Source: Nocardia yamanashiensis NBRC 100130
GTDB taxonomy: Bacteria; Actinomycetota; Actinomycetes; Mycobacteriales; Mycobacteriaceae
Direction: 5' to 3'
DNA length: 64,000 nt
NCBI RefSeq assembly: GCF_001613325.1
Contig: NZ_BDCD01000011.1
Span: forward strand, 186,001 to 250,000
Below the pieces are notes generated by a model. That model searched no databases. It worked only from the letters and a program-made list of their open reading frames with translations, and was not told where the DNA came from. Of the stretch, positions 7,208 through 16,700 are shown one piece after another. Position 1 is the stretch's first letter; every line of letters starts with the position of its first letter. The translations under genes were made by a program, and so were the position numbers.

Positions 7208-8659
7208 CTACCGGCGGCTGAGCCGGAAGTCCGCGTCGTCCGGCGCGGCGAGCATCTCCTCCATGGTGCGCCGGTCGAACGGCAGCAGGTCGATAGTGCC
7301 GCCGTCGGTGAAGTACCAGGAATTGCAGCCGGTATTCCACACCGTCGGCCCCAGCGCCTCGGCGACCTCCGCCCCGAAGCGATCGGTGGCCGCCTCGGTG
7401 ACCTCGACCGTATCGAATTCGCCGGCGCTCCAACGCTTGATCCATGCCGTGATGTACCGCGCGGTGACTTCGGCGGCGTGGTGCAGCGGAATGGATCCGG
7501 TGGGGGAGTTGGGCCCGAGCACCGTGAAGAAGTTCGGGAACCCCGGAATCGCCGTCATGCGGTAGGCGCGCGGCCCCTTCGCCCAGGCGTCGTCGATCGA
7601 AATCCCTTCGCGCCCGGTCAGATTCATCGGCCGCATGTAATCGTGCGCCCGGAATCCGGTGGCGAACACGATCAGGTCCACCGGATGCTCACGCCCGTCG
7701 GCGGTGCGGATGCCGGTCGGGGTGACTGCCTCGATCCGGGTGTTCACCAGTTCGGCATTGCGAGCCCGCAGCGCGCGATAGTAGGTGCCCGACAACACCT
7801 GTCGCTTGCACAGCGGCTGATAGTCGGGCGTCAGCTGTTCCCGTAGCTCCGAATCGAGCACCTGCGCCCGCAAGCTCAGCTTGGCGTACTCCTGCACCAC
7901 GCGCCGCCGCCAGCTGGGCCGGGTGACCACATCGGTGAACAGTTTCGCGCCGGTCATACCCGCCCGATAGAGCGCCTGATTGACCATGGGCAGCCGATCC
8001 AGCACCGCGCCCACGACCGCCGGCTGCGGCAATTGCATGGGCGCCCAGATCACCCACTGCGGGCTGCGCACGAAATGCGTGAGATGCTCGGCCTTGCGCT
8101 GCAATGCCGAAACCACCTGCACGCCCGTCGATCCGGTGCCGATGACCGCGATGCGCCGGCCCTCGGTGCGCAGCGATTCGTCCCAGCGCGCGGTGTGCAC
8201 GATATCGCCGGTGAACTCCTCCAGCCCCGGAATCTCCGGCCACGCCGGATGATGCAGCACGCCGGTGGCCGCGATGACGAAGTCCGCCGCGTGCACCTCC
8301 CCGGCGGCGGTCTCCACCTCCCAGCCCGCCCCGGTGAATTCCGTCCGCACCACTTCGGAATTCACCCGCACGTGCGGCCGCAATTCGAACCGATCCACCA
8401 CGTCGGACAGATATTCCTGGATCTCCGCGCCGGGCGCGAACACATGCGACCAATCCGGCTTGGGCGCGAACCCGAACTGATACAACTGCGAGGGCACATC
8501 GCAGGTCAGTCCGGGGTAGCGGTTCCAATGCCACACCCCGCCCACATCGGATCCCTTCTCCAGGATCACGAAATCGTGGAATCCGTTGCGCTGCAAGGTG
8601 ACCGCGCTCGCGATGCCGGACACCCCGGCGCCGATGATCACGATACGCGGACTGCGCAT
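7208..8659 (-). CDS. Flavin-containing monooxygenase, Baeyer-Villiger-like
   Basis: 483-aa FAD- and NADPH-dependent oxygenase. The FAD-binding GAGVSG lies at residues 10-15, the second Rossmann motif is GTGSTGVQ, and the BVMO-type fingerprint is FTGDIVHTARWDE, where the usual FxGxxxHxxxWP has D for P. ATGFRAHDYM is the conserved C-terminal flavoprotein segment. The SD GGAGG sits 8 nt before the ATG. It lies 85 bp downstream of narK on the same strand, but a palindromic operator in that gap suggests its own promoter. Substrate is unknown; ketone, sulfide or steroid oxidation are family options. Confidence 0.87.
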   Translation of the reverse strand: MRSPRIVIIGAGVSGIASAVTLQRNGFHDFVILEKGSDVGGVWHWNRYPGLTCDVPSQLYQFGFAPKPDWSHVFAPGAEIQEYLSDVVDRFELRPHVRVNSEVVRTEFTGAGWEVETAAGEVHAADFVIAATGVLHHPAWPEIPGLEEFTGDIVHTARWDESLRTEGRRIAVIGTGSTGVQVVSALQRKAEHLTHFVRSPQWVIWAPMQLPQPAVVGAVLDRLPMVNQALYRAGMTGAKLFTDVVTRPSWRRRVVQEYAKLSLRAQVLDSELREQLTPDYQPLCKRQVLSGTYYRALRARNAELVNTRIEAVTPTGIRTADGREHPVDLIVFATGFRAHDYMRPMNLTGREGISIDDAWAKGPRAYRMTAIPGFPNFFTVLGPNSPTGSIPLHHAAEVTARYITAWIKRWSAGEFDTVEVTEAATDRFGAEVAEALGPTVWNTGCNSWYFTDGGTIDLLPFDRRTMEEMLAAPDDADFRLSRR

Positions 8660-8677
8660 GCCTGACCTCCTCGTCAG

Positions 8678-8708
8678 ATACCGTCGGTATTTGAATGCTG
8701 ACGGTATT
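8678..8708 (-). promoter_or_regulatory. Palindromic operator upstream of the monooxygenase
   Basis: ATACCG-T-CGGTAT (8678-8690) is a perfect 13-bp dyad. A third CGGTAT half-site lies at 8702-8707, 17 bp further upstream of the gene. The size and symmetry fit a TetR-type repressor. The regulator is not identified. Confidence 0.5.
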
Positions 8709-8744
8709 GCCGAGGTCGCGGTCTGTCAATGCCGCGAGCGGCGG

Positions 8745-9740
8745 TCAACCCACCGGTGACGTGCCCTTGGCCGGCAATTCGCGGCCGACCTTCAAGGTAT
8801 AGAGGAGCGCCGCGGCCGCGGTGAGGGCGAGCAGCAGATAGCCGACCGTGTAGTCGCCGCGCGAGCTGTAGACCAGGCCCATGACCAGCGGCGGGAAATA
8901 GCCGCCGAGCCCGCCCGCCACGCCGACCAGACCGGTCACGGTGCCCACCTGGGCCGGATCCACCAGCTCGGCGATGAGCGCGAACACGCCGCCGGTGCCC
9001 AGGCCGAGGAAGAAGGCCATCACGATCAGGCTGAGGCCGGCCGGGATCTCCGGGGGCGGTTCGAAACCGAGCACCACGGCCATGACGGCGGTGCCGGCGA
9101 ACGCCACCGCGTACAGCAGCGCGCCCTGCCAGGTCGCCTTGAGCCGCAAGGCATCCCGGATGCGCGGCAGCGCCGGTTCGGTGGCGGGCCGCCAGCCGGG
9201 GGCATTGCGGGCGAACGCGAGCATGACGACGCCCATGTTCGCCAGCGCCACCGCCATCAGGATGTGGGTCTGCGCCCGGCCCAGGTGGTCGACCAGGCGC
9301 GGGGTGAGCAGGGCCGAGAGCGCGGTGCCGCCCATGCCCGCGCCGAAGACGCCGGTGGCGAAGCCGCGCCGGGCGGGCTCGTACCAGCCGTTCACGAACG
9401 GGATGCCGACCGCGAACGAGGTGCCCGCGATGCCGAGGAAGAAGCCCCAGAGGATCAGCGCCCCATAGGAATCGGACCAGCCGACCAGCAAGGTGGGGAC
9501 GATCGACAGGAAGCAGATGATCGCGAACATGAGCCGCCCGCCGAACTTGTCGGTGAGCACGCCGGCGGGGATGCGGCCGAGCGAGCCGACCAGGACCGGG
9601 GTGGCGACCAGCAGGGAGGTCTGCCCGGGGGAGAGTCCCAGATCCTTGGTGTAACTGCTTGATAGCGGACCTATCAGATTCCAGGCCCAGAAGGTGAGCG
9701 CGAAGGCTGCGGTAGCGAGCGTCAAGTTTCTCGCGTTCAT
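8745..9740 (-). CDS. narK: NarK-type nitrate/nitrite transporter, apparently with an internal deletion
   Basis: Major facilitator that would import nitrate or export nitrite for the divergent narGHJI operon. Both nitrate-signature segments are recognisable: GVFGAGMGGTALSALLTPRL (about 130-149) and GLVGVAGGLGGYFPPLVMG (about 268-286). The protein is only 331 aa against roughly 390-410 for the family, and I count about 10 hydrophobic helices instead of 12. The missing stretch falls after LLYAVAFAG (about residue 216), which joins directly to VVLGFEPPPE, so TM7-TM9 material is absent in frame. Transport activity is therefore doubtful. Confidence 0.8.
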   Translation of the reverse strand: MNARNLTLATAAFALTFWAWNLIGPLSSSYTKDLGLSPGQTSLLVATPVLVGSLGRIPAGVLTDKFGGRLMFAIICFLSIVPTLLVGWSDSYGALILWGFFLGIAGTSFAVGIPFVNGWYEPARRGFATGVFGAGMGGTALSALLTPRLVDHLGRAQTHILMAVALANMGVVMLAFARNAPGWRPATEPALPRIRDALRLKATWQGALLYAVAFAGTAVMAVVLGFEPPPEIPAGLSLIVMAFFLGLGTGGVFALIAELVDPAQVGTVTGLVGVAGGLGGYFPPLVMGLVYSSRGDYTVGYLLLALTAAAALLYTLKVGRELPAKGTSPVG

Positions 9741-9903
9741 GCGCTTTTTCTAGCAGAAGCACTGGTGAATAGATTCGAGTCGGCGTTTCGGCGCGCCCCG
9801 AAGGCTGCCGTACCGTGTCGCGTCCCGGCTGGCCCGCCATGTTTGCCCATACTGAGCCGGTACTTCGTACTGCTTGGTTTCTCGTTACGGAGAGGCAGGG
9901 GTG

Positions 9904-12900
9904 ATGGCACGCAATGGCGCGCGCGGGCTGGTGGACGGGGAGCTGACCGCATCGCTCATCCGGGCCCGCAGATTCTTCACCCGCGCCGACGTCGCCCCGG
10001 ACCTGCGCAGCGAATACCTGCGCGGCGGCCGCCAGGCCGACGACTTCTACCGGGACCGCTGGTCGCACGACAAGGTGGTGCGCTCCACGCACGGGGTGAA
10101 CTGCACCGGATCGTGCTCGTGGAAGGTGTTCGTCAAGGACGGCATCATCACCTGGGAGACCCAGGCCACCGACTATCCGAGCACCGGCCCCGACCGCCCG
10201 GAGTACGAACCGCGCGGCTGCCCGCGCGGCGCCGCGTTCTCCTGGTACACCTATTCGCCGACCCGGGTGCGCTACCCGTACATCCGCGCGGTGCTGTTGC
10301 AGATGTATCGAGAAGCCAAGGCGCGCACCAATGATCCGGTACTGGCGTGGGCATCGATCGTGGAGGATCCGGAGCAGGCGCGCAAATACAAGAGCCTGCG
10401 CGGGCGCGGCGGATTGGTGCGGGCCACCTGGGAGGAAGCGGTCGAGCTGATCGCCGCCGCGCACGTGCACACCATCAAAACCTACGGCCCGGATCGGGTG
10501 GCGGGCTTCTCTCCCATCCCGGCCATGTCCATGGCCTCGTTCGCGGCGGGTTCCCGCTTCATCTCGCTGCTCGGCGGCTGCATGCTCTCCTTCTACGACT
10601 TCTACGCCGACCTGCCGGTGGCCTCGCCACAGGTGTTCGGCGATCAGACCGACGTGCCGGAGTCCGGGGACTGGTGGGACGCGGGCTATCTGATCATGTG
10701 GGGTTCGAACGTGCCGGTCACCCGCACCCCCGACGCGCACTGGATGGCAGAGGCGCGCTACCGGGGGCAGAAGGTGGTGTCGATCGCCCCGGACTACGCC
10801 GACAATGTGAAATTCGCCGACGAATGGCTGGCCCCGCATCCGGGCACCGACGGCGCGCTGGCCCTGGCCATGGGGCATGTGATCCTGCGCGAATTCTTCG
10901 TGGAACGGCAGGTGCCGTACTTCCAGGACTACGTGCGCAAGTACAGCGATCTGCCGTTCCTGGTCCGATTGGACAAGGCGGAGAACGGATTCCGGCCCGG
11001 CAAGTTCCTCACCGCCGCCGATCTGCCCGAGCACGCGCACGAACCGAACGCCGATTTCAAGACGGTGCTGCTGGATCAGCACGGAAATCCGGTGGTGCCG
11101 GGCGGTTCCCTGGGCTTCCGGTTCGGGGAGGCGGACCCGGGCCGGTGGAATCTGGAGCTGGGCGATATCGAACCACTGCTCTCCGTCGACGGCCAGGGCG
11201 CGGTGGCGGTGTCGTTGCCGCGCTTCGACACTCGTGACGGTGCGGCCGCAGAGCTGAAGCGCGGCGTCCCGGCCCGCACCATCGGCGGCCATCTGGTGAC
11301 CACGGTGTTCGATCTGCTGCTCGCCCAGTACGGGGTGGCGCGGCCGGGCATGCCGGGCGAATGGCCGCTCGGTTACGCCGATTCCAGCCAGCCCGGCACG
11401 CCCGCCTGGCAGGAGCTGATCACCGGCGTGCCCGCCGACAAGGCCGCCCGCATCGGCCGCGAATTCGCCGCCAATGCCGAGGAATCCGGCGGCCGGTCGA
11501 TGATCCTGCTCGGCGCGGGCACCAATCACTGGTTCCACTCCGACACCATCTACCGCGCCTTCCTGGCCTTGACCACGCTGACCGGCTGTCAGGGCGTGAA
11601 CGGCGGCGGCTGGGCGCATTACGTGGGCCAGGAGAAATGCCGTCCGGTGACCGGATGGGCGCAGGTGGCCAATGCGCTGGACTGGTCGCGCCCGCCGCGG
11701 CAGATGATCCAGACCGCCTACTGGTACCTGCACACCGACCAGTTCCGCTACGACCCGTTCACCGCCGACCAGCTCACCACCACCACCACCGGCACCGGCC
11801 GGTTCGCGGGCATGACCACCGCGGATGTGGTGGCGCAATCGGCGCGGATGGGCTGGATGCCGTCCTTCCCGACCTTCGATCGCAATCCCCTGGAGATCAC
11901 CGAGGAGGCCCGCGCCCGCGATCTCGAACCGGCGGATTACGTGGTGTCCCAACTGAAGTCGGGCGAGTTGCGGTTCGCCTGCGAGGATCCCGACGAGCCG
12001 CGCAATTTCCCGCGCCTGCTCACCATCTGGCGGTCGAACCTGCTGGGCTCCTCGGCGAAGGGCGACGAGTACTTCCTCGAACACCTGCTGGGCGCGACCA
12101 ATTCACTGCGCGCCGAGGAAGCCGAGCCGGGCCGCCGGCCGAAAGACGTGGTGTGGCACGCGAAAGCGCCGGTCGGCAAGCTGGATCTGCTGCTGACCCT
12201 GGACTTCCGCATGACCAGCACCACCGTCTTCTCCGATGTGGTGCTGCCCGCGGCGACCTGGTACGAGAAGCACGACCTGTCCTCCACCGATATGCACCCG
12301 TACGTGCACTCCTTCAGCCCGGCCATCGCCCCGCCGTGGCAGACCCGTACCGACTGGGATGCCTTCATGACCATCGGCAAGGAGTTCTCGAAGCTGGCGC
12401 GCGGGCATCTGGGGGTGCGCCGGGATCTGGTGGCGACGCCGCTGCTGCACGACACCCCCGACGAGATGGCGAATCCGCACGGGGTGGTCAGGGACTGGAA
12501 AGCCGGTGAGTGCGAACCGATTCCGGGCAAGACCATGCCCCGGCTCACGGTGGTGGAACGCGACTACACCGCTGTCTACGCCAAGATGAGCGCGCTGGGC
12601 CCGCTGCTGGACTCGCTGGGCGCGACCACCAAGGGCATCACCTACAACGTCGAGCGGGAGATCGACTATCTGGCCCGCAAGAACGGCGTGGTGCGCGGCG
12701 GCCCGGCGGACGGGCGGCCGTCGCTGGTCCGCGATATCGATGCCTGCGAGGCGATCCTGGCGCTGTCGGGAACCACCAACGGTCACCTGGCGACCCAGGG
12801 CTTCCGCACCTTGGAACAGCGCACCGGCACCCAGCTGGCGGATCTGGCGGCCGAGCACGAGGGCAAGCAGATCACCTTCGCCGACACCCAGATCGCGCCG

Positions 12901-13596
12901 GTGCCGGTGATCACCTCGCCGGAATGGTCCGGCTCGGAGACCGGCGGCCGGCGCTACTCCCCGTTCACGGTGAACGTGGAGCGGAACAAGCCCTGGCATA
13001 CGCTGACCGGACGCCAGCACTTCTATCTCGACCACGATTGGATGGCCGAGGTCGGCGAGCAGCTGCCGATCTATCGCCCGCCGCTGAACATGACGGCGTT
13101 GTTCGCCGAACCGCCGCTGGGCGAGCACGGCGAGGCGGGCCTGACCCTGCGCTATCTCACCCCGCATTCGAAATGGTCCATCCACTCCGAATACCAGGAC
13201 AACCTGTTCATGCTGAGCCTCTCGCGTGGTGGCCCGACCATCTGGATGTCCGACCTCGATGCCGCGAAACTCGGTGTCGCGGACAATGATTGGATCGAGG
13301 CCGTCAATCGCAACGGCGTGGTGGTGGCGCGCGCGGTGGTGTCCTCGCGCATGCCGCAGGGCACGGTGTACATGCATCACGCCCAGGACCGGCTCATCGA
13401 CGTCCCGCTCTCGGAGACCTCGGGCAAACGCGGCGGCATCCACAATTCGCTGACCCGGCTGCTCATCAAGCCGACCCATCTGATCGGCGGCTACGCCCAA
13501 TTGTCCTTCGCCTTCAACTATCTCGGCCCGACCGGTAATCAACGCGATGAAGTGACGGTCATCCGCCGTCGCGGCCAGGAGGTTCGGTACCGATGA
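9904..13596 (+). CDS. narG: Respiratory nitrate reductase, alpha subunit
   Basis: 1230-aa catalytic subunit of membrane-bound nitrate reductase. It reduces nitrate to nitrite at a Mo-bis-MGD centre on the cytoplasmic side. The FS0 [4Fe-4S] ligands are His63, Cys67, Cys71 and Cys106. The segment SFYDFYADLP (229-238) followed by FGDQTDVPESGDWWD holds the Asp ligand region of molybdenum. The C-terminal molydopterin dinucleotide-binding domain shows KPTHLIGGYAQLSF. The ATG at 9904 has GGAGAGG 8 nt upstream; a GTG lies immediately before it. The gene is divergent from narK and overlaps narH by 4 nt. Confidence 0.96.
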   Translation: MARNGARGLVDGELTASLIRARRFFTRADVAPDLRSEYLRGGRQADDFYRDRWSHDKVVRSTHGVNCTGSCSWKVFVKDGIITWETQATDYPSTGPDRPEYEPRGCPRGAAFSWYTYSPTRVRYPYIRAVLLQMYREAKARTNDPVLAWASIVEDPEQARKYKSLRGRGGLVRATWEEAVELIAAAHVHTIKTYGPDRVAGFSPIPAMSMASFAAGSRFISLLGGCMLSFYDFYADLPVASPQVFGDQTDVPESGDWWDAGYLIMWGSNVPVTRTPDAHWMAEARYRGQKVVSIAPDYADNVKFADEWLAPHPGTDGALALAMGHVILREFFVERQVPYFQDYVRKYSDLPFLVRLDKAENGFRPGKFLTAADLPEHAHEPNADFKTVLLDQHGNPVVPGGSLGFRFGEADPGRWNLELGDIEPLLSVDGQGAVAVSLPRFDTRDGAAAELKRGVPARTIGGHLVTTVFDLLLAQYGVARPGMPGEWPLGYADSSQPGTPAWQELITGVPADKAARIGREFAANAEESGGRSMILLGAGTNHWFHSDTIYRAFLALTTLTGCQGVNGGGWAHYVGQEKCRPVTGWAQVANALDWSRPPRQMIQTAYWYLHTDQFRYDPFTADQLTTTTTGTGRFAGMTTADVVAQSARMGWMPSFPTFDRNPLEITEEARARDLEPADYVVSQLKSGELRFACEDPDEPRNFPRLLTIWRSNLLGSSAKGDEYFLEHLLGATNSLRAEEAEPGRRPKDVVWHAKAPVGKLDLLLTLDFRMTSTTVFSDVVLPAATWYEKHDLSSTDMHPYVHSFSPAIAPPWQTRTDWDAFMTIGKEFSKLARGHLGVRRDLVATPLLHDTPDEMANPHGVVRDWKAGECEPIPGKTMPRLTVVERDYTAVYAKMSALGPLLDSLGATTKGITYNVEREIDYLARKNGVVRGGPADGRPSLVRDIDACEAILALSGTTNGHLATQGFRTLEQRTGTQLADLAAEHEGKQITFADTQIAPVPVITSPEWSGSETGGRRYSPFTVNVERNKPWHTLTGRQHFYLDHDWMAEVGEQLPIYRPPLNMTALFAEPPLGEHGEAGLTLRYLTPHSKWSIHSEYQDNLFMLSLSRGGPTIWMSDLDAAKLGVADNDWIEAVNRNGVVVARAVVSSRMPQGTVYMHHAQDRLIDVPLSETSGKRGGIHNSLTRLLIKPTHLIGGYAQLSFAFNYLGPTGNQRDEVTVIRRRGQEVRYR

Positions 13597-15251
13597 AACC
13601 CATGGCGCAGCTGGCGATGGTGATGAACCTCGACAAATGCATCGGCTGTCACACCTGCTCGGTGACCTGCAAACAGACCTGGACCAATCGGGCCGGGGTC
13701 GAGTACGTGTGGTTCAACAATGTGGAAACCCGTCCGGGGCAAGGCTATCCGCGTACCTACGAGGATCAGCGGAAATGGCGCGGCGGCTGGACGCTCGATC
13801 GCAAGGGCCGGTTGCGGCTGCGCGGCGGCGGGCGGTTCAAGAAGCTGTTCACCATCTTCGACAATCCGCTGCTGCCCGAACTGTCGGACTATTACGAGCC
13901 CTGGACCTACGACTACGAAACGCTGACCACCGCGCCGGTGCAGCAGCACACCCCGGTGGCGCGGCCGAAATCGCTGATCACCGGCGAGGATACGAAGGTC
14001 ACCTGGTCGGCCAACTGGGACGACGATCTGGCCGGTGCGCCCGAACTGGCCGCGCAGGATCCGATCGTCCGGAAGCTCGGCGACAAGGTGAAGTTCGAGT
14101 TCGAGCACACCTTCATGTTCTATCTGCCGCGCATCTGCGAGCACTGCCTGAATCCGGCCTGCGCCGCGGCCTGCCCGTCCGGTGCCATCTACAAGCGGTC
14201 CGAGGACGGGATCGTGCTGGTGGATCAGGACAAATGCCGCGGCTGGCGGATGTGCGTATCGGGCTGCCCGTACAAGAAGGTGTTCTTCAATCACCGCACC
14301 GGCAAGGCCGAGAAATGCACCTTCTGCTTCCCGCGCCTGGAGGTCGGACTGCCGACGGTGTGCGCGGAGACCTGCGTCGGGCGGCTGCGCTATATCGGCG
14401 TCATGCTCTACGACGCCGACACGGTGGCCGAGGTCGCCGCGACCCCGGACGAGCGGGATCTGTATGCGGCGCAACGGGATGCGTTCCTGGATCCGTTCGA
14501 TCCGGAGGTGATCGCGGCCTGCGAGCGCGCCGGGATGCCGCGCGACTGGGTGCTGGCCGCCCAGCAGTCCCCGGTGTACGCGCTCATCCGCAAGTACCGG
14601 GTGGCGCTGCCGCTGCATCCGGAATACCGCACGGTGCCGATGGTCTGGTACATCCCGCCGCTGTCGCCGGTGGTGGACGCGCTGCGCGATACCGGGCACG
14701 ACGCGGAGGATCACGGCAATCTCTTCGCCGCCATCGAGGCGCTGCGGATTCCGGTGGAGTATCTGGCGGAATTGTTCACCGCCGGTGACGTGGCGCCGGT
14801 CAACGACGTGCTGCGCCGGCTGGCCGCCATGCGCAGTTACATGCGCGATATCAATCTCGGCCGCGCCACCCGCCCCGAGATCCCCGCCCGGGTCGGTATG
14901 ACCGAGGAGGAGATCTACGACATGTACCGGCTGCTGGCCATCGCCAAATACGAACAGCGCTATGTGATTCCGTCCGCGCACGAGGAACAGGCGCACGGGC
15001 TGGAAGAGCTCGCCACCGAGTGCAGCCTGGACTACGACGGCGGGCCCGGCATGAACGGCCCGTTCGGCGAGAGCTCCGGCGCGCCGACGCCGGTGGCGGT
15101 GGAGAACTTCCGCATGTTGCGGGACCGGCAGACGGCCGACGAACCGGTCCCGGTGCGCGGCAGCGGACGGGTGAACCTGCTCAACTGGGACGGGCGCGGC
15201 AATCCCGACGGGCTCATGCCGCGCAAAACCGGTGGCAGGCATCGCAAATGA
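13593..15251 (+). CDS. narH: Respiratory nitrate reductase, beta subunit
   Basis: 552-aa iron-sulfur subunit that wires NarI heme b to NarG. The first cluster is C16-x2-C19-x2-C22-x3-C26. A second set begins at C182 (CEHCLNPACAAAC). The CRGWRMC motif carries the Trp that replaces a Cys and makes one centre [3Fe-4S], as in other NarH proteins. The set KCTFCFPRLEVGLPTVCAETC completes the ligands. Start and stop overlap the neighbouring genes by 4 nt each (ATGA), consistent with equimolar synthesis. Confidence 0.96.
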   Translation: MKPMAQLAMVMNLDKCIGCHTCSVTCKQTWTNRAGVEYVWFNNVETRPGQGYPRTYEDQRKWRGGWTLDRKGRLRLRGGGRFKKLFTIFDNPLLPELSDYYEPWTYDYETLTTAPVQQHTPVARPKSLITGEDTKVTWSANWDDDLAGAPELAAQDPIVRKLGDKVKFEFEHTFMFYLPRICEHCLNPACAAACPSGAIYKRSEDGIVLVDQDKCRGWRMCVSGCPYKKVFFNHRTGKAEKCTFCFPRLEVGLPTVCAETCVGRLRYIGVMLYDADTVAEVAATPDERDLYAAQRDAFLDPFDPEVIAACERAGMPRDWVLAAQQSPVYALIRKYRVALPLHPEYRTVPMVWYIPPLSPVVDALRDTGHDAEDHGNLFAAIEALRIPVEYLAELFTAGDVAPVNDVLRRLAAMRSYMRDINLGRATRPEIPARVGMTEEEIYDMYRLLAIAKYEQRYVIPSAHEEQAHGLEELATECSLDYDGGPGMNGPFGESSGAPTPVAVENFRMLRDRQTADEPVPVRGSGRVNLLNWDGRGNPDGLMPRKTGGRHRK

Positions 15252-15886
15252 AAGTGAACGAGGCCGACCGGGCGGCGGCATGGCAGGCGCAATCGCTGCT
15301 GCTCGGCTATCCCGACGAGGCGTTGCGGGCCATGCTGCCGATGCTGCGGCGGGTGGCGGACGCGCTGCCGGAGCCGATCGGCGCGCCCCTGCGACCGGTG
15401 GTCGAATACCTGGATTCCGGTGAATCGATCACGGTCACAACGGAATACGTCGACACCTTCGACCATCGCAAAAGGTTCAGCCCATACCTGACCTGGTTCC
15501 TGTACGGCGACACCCGCAAACGCGGCATGGCCCTGCTGCGGTTCAAACAGGTCTACAAGGCGGCCGGGCTGGCGCTCGACGACGGCGAGCTGTCCGATCA
15601 CCTCGCCGTCGTGCTCGAATTCGCCGCTGCCCACCCGGTCCCCGGCCGCGAACTCCTCGAAGAGCATCGCGCCGGCATCGAAGTCATGCGAATGGCGCTG
15701 CGTGAGAACGATTCCCCTTGGACCGGCGTCCTCGACTCGGTCAGCGCCAGCTTGTCCCCACTGCGCGGCACCGACCGCGAGGCCGTCGCGAAGCTCATCG
15801 CCGCCGGCCCACAGGGCGAGGACGTCGGCCTGGAACCGTTCGCCCCGCCCACCTACATGCCCGAAATCAGCGGAGGACGTCGATGA
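15248..15886 (+). CDS. narJ: Nitrate reductase molybdenum cofactor assembly chaperone
   Basis: 212-aa soluble chaperone that binds apo-NarG and assists Mo-cofactor insertion and membrane attachment. It is all-helical, with AWQAQSLLLGYPDE at the N-terminus, the conserved YVDTFDHRKRFSPYLTWFLYGDTRKRG (in two shorter motif blocks around residues 64-90) and DHLAVVLEFAA. The ATG overlaps the narH stop and the TGA overlaps the narI ATG, so its position and length match the NarJ family. Confidence 0.94.
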   Translation: MKVNEADRAAAWQAQSLLLGYPDEALRAMLPMLRRVADALPEPIGAPLRPVVEYLDSGESITVTTEYVDTFDHRKRFSPYLTWFLYGDTRKRGMALLRFKQVYKAAGLALDDGELSDHLAVVLEFAAAHPVPGRELLEEHRAGIEVMRMALRENDSPWTGVLDSVSASLSPLRGTDREAVAKLIAAGPQGEDVGLEPFAPPTYMPEISGGRR

Positions 15887-16617
15887 CATTGAGCGCCAGG
15901 GACTATCTGCTCTGGGTCGCCGTACCCTACGTGGCGCTGGCCGTCTGCGTCGTCGGCCTGATCTGGCGCTACCGCTACGACAAGTTCGGCTGGACCACCC
16001 GCTCCTCCCAGCTCTACGAGAACCGCCTGCTCCGTCTGGGCAGCCCGCTCTTCCACTACGGCATCGTCTTCGTCTTCTTCGGCCACGTCATCGGCCTGGT
16101 CATCCCTGAATCCTGGACCGAGAAGATCGGCATCAGCGAATCCGTCTACCACGCCGCCTCTTTCAGCCTCGGCGCGATCGCCGGAATAGCCACCGTCCTC
16201 GGCCTGCTCATCCTCATCTACCGCCGCCGCACCGTAGGCCCCGTCTTCTCCGCCACCACCCGCAACGACAAGATCATGTACGTCCTGCTCGGCCTCACCC
16301 TGGCCCTCGGCCTCGGCGCCACCCTTTACGGCAACCTCACCGGCCACCCCCACAACTACCGCGCGGACATCGCCCCCTGGTTCCGCTCCATCTTCTATTT
16401 CCAGCCCGAACCCGAACTCATGGCCGAAGCCCCCCTCGGCTTCCAACTGCACGCCCTGGCCGCCTGCGCCCTCTTCGCCTTCTGGCCCTTCAGCCGCCTG
16501 GTCCACGTCTTCTCCGCCCCCATCGGTTACCTGTCCCGCCCGTACGTGGTGTACCGCAGCCGGGATGCCAGGACGCTCGGCGCGACGCCGCCCCGGCGCG
16601 GGTGGGAGCGGGTCTAG
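15883..16617 (+). CDS. narI: Respiratory nitrate reductase, gamma subunit (cytochrome b)
   Basis: 244-aa membrane cytochrome b that oxidises menaquinol and hands electrons to NarH. Five transmembrane helices are visible. Likely heme b ligands are the His pair in FHYGIVFVFFGHVIG and the His pair in LHALAACALFAFW and SRLVHVF. SD GGAGG precedes the ATG, which overlaps the narJ stop. It is the last gene of narGHJI; no clear hairpin follows within the next 80 bp. Confidence 0.95.
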   Translation: MTLSARDYLLWVAVPYVALAVCVVGLIWRYRYDKFGWTTRSSQLYENRLLRLGSPLFHYGIVFVFFGHVIGLVIPESWTEKIGISESVYHAASFSLGAIAGIATVLGLLILIYRRRTVGPVFSATTRNDKIMYVLLGLTLALGLGATLYGNLTGHPHNYRADIAPWFRSIFYFQPEPELMAEAPLGFQLHALAACALFAFWPFSRLVHVFSAPIGYLSRPYVVYRSRDARTLGATPPRRGWERV

Positions 16618-16700
16618 TTCGACCCGAATAATGGTGTCATGTGGAAGCTTTCGTTTTCAGATAGCGTGGGGGTCCGCAAGCGACACTGGAGAGTTGGTAG

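Noticed and set aside
8674..12084. 1136-codon minus-strand open frame opposite narK and narG
   Set aside because: Its product is low-complexity His/Arg/Gly/Ala-rich with no domain. It is the mirror of the strongly supported narG and is expected from high GC3.
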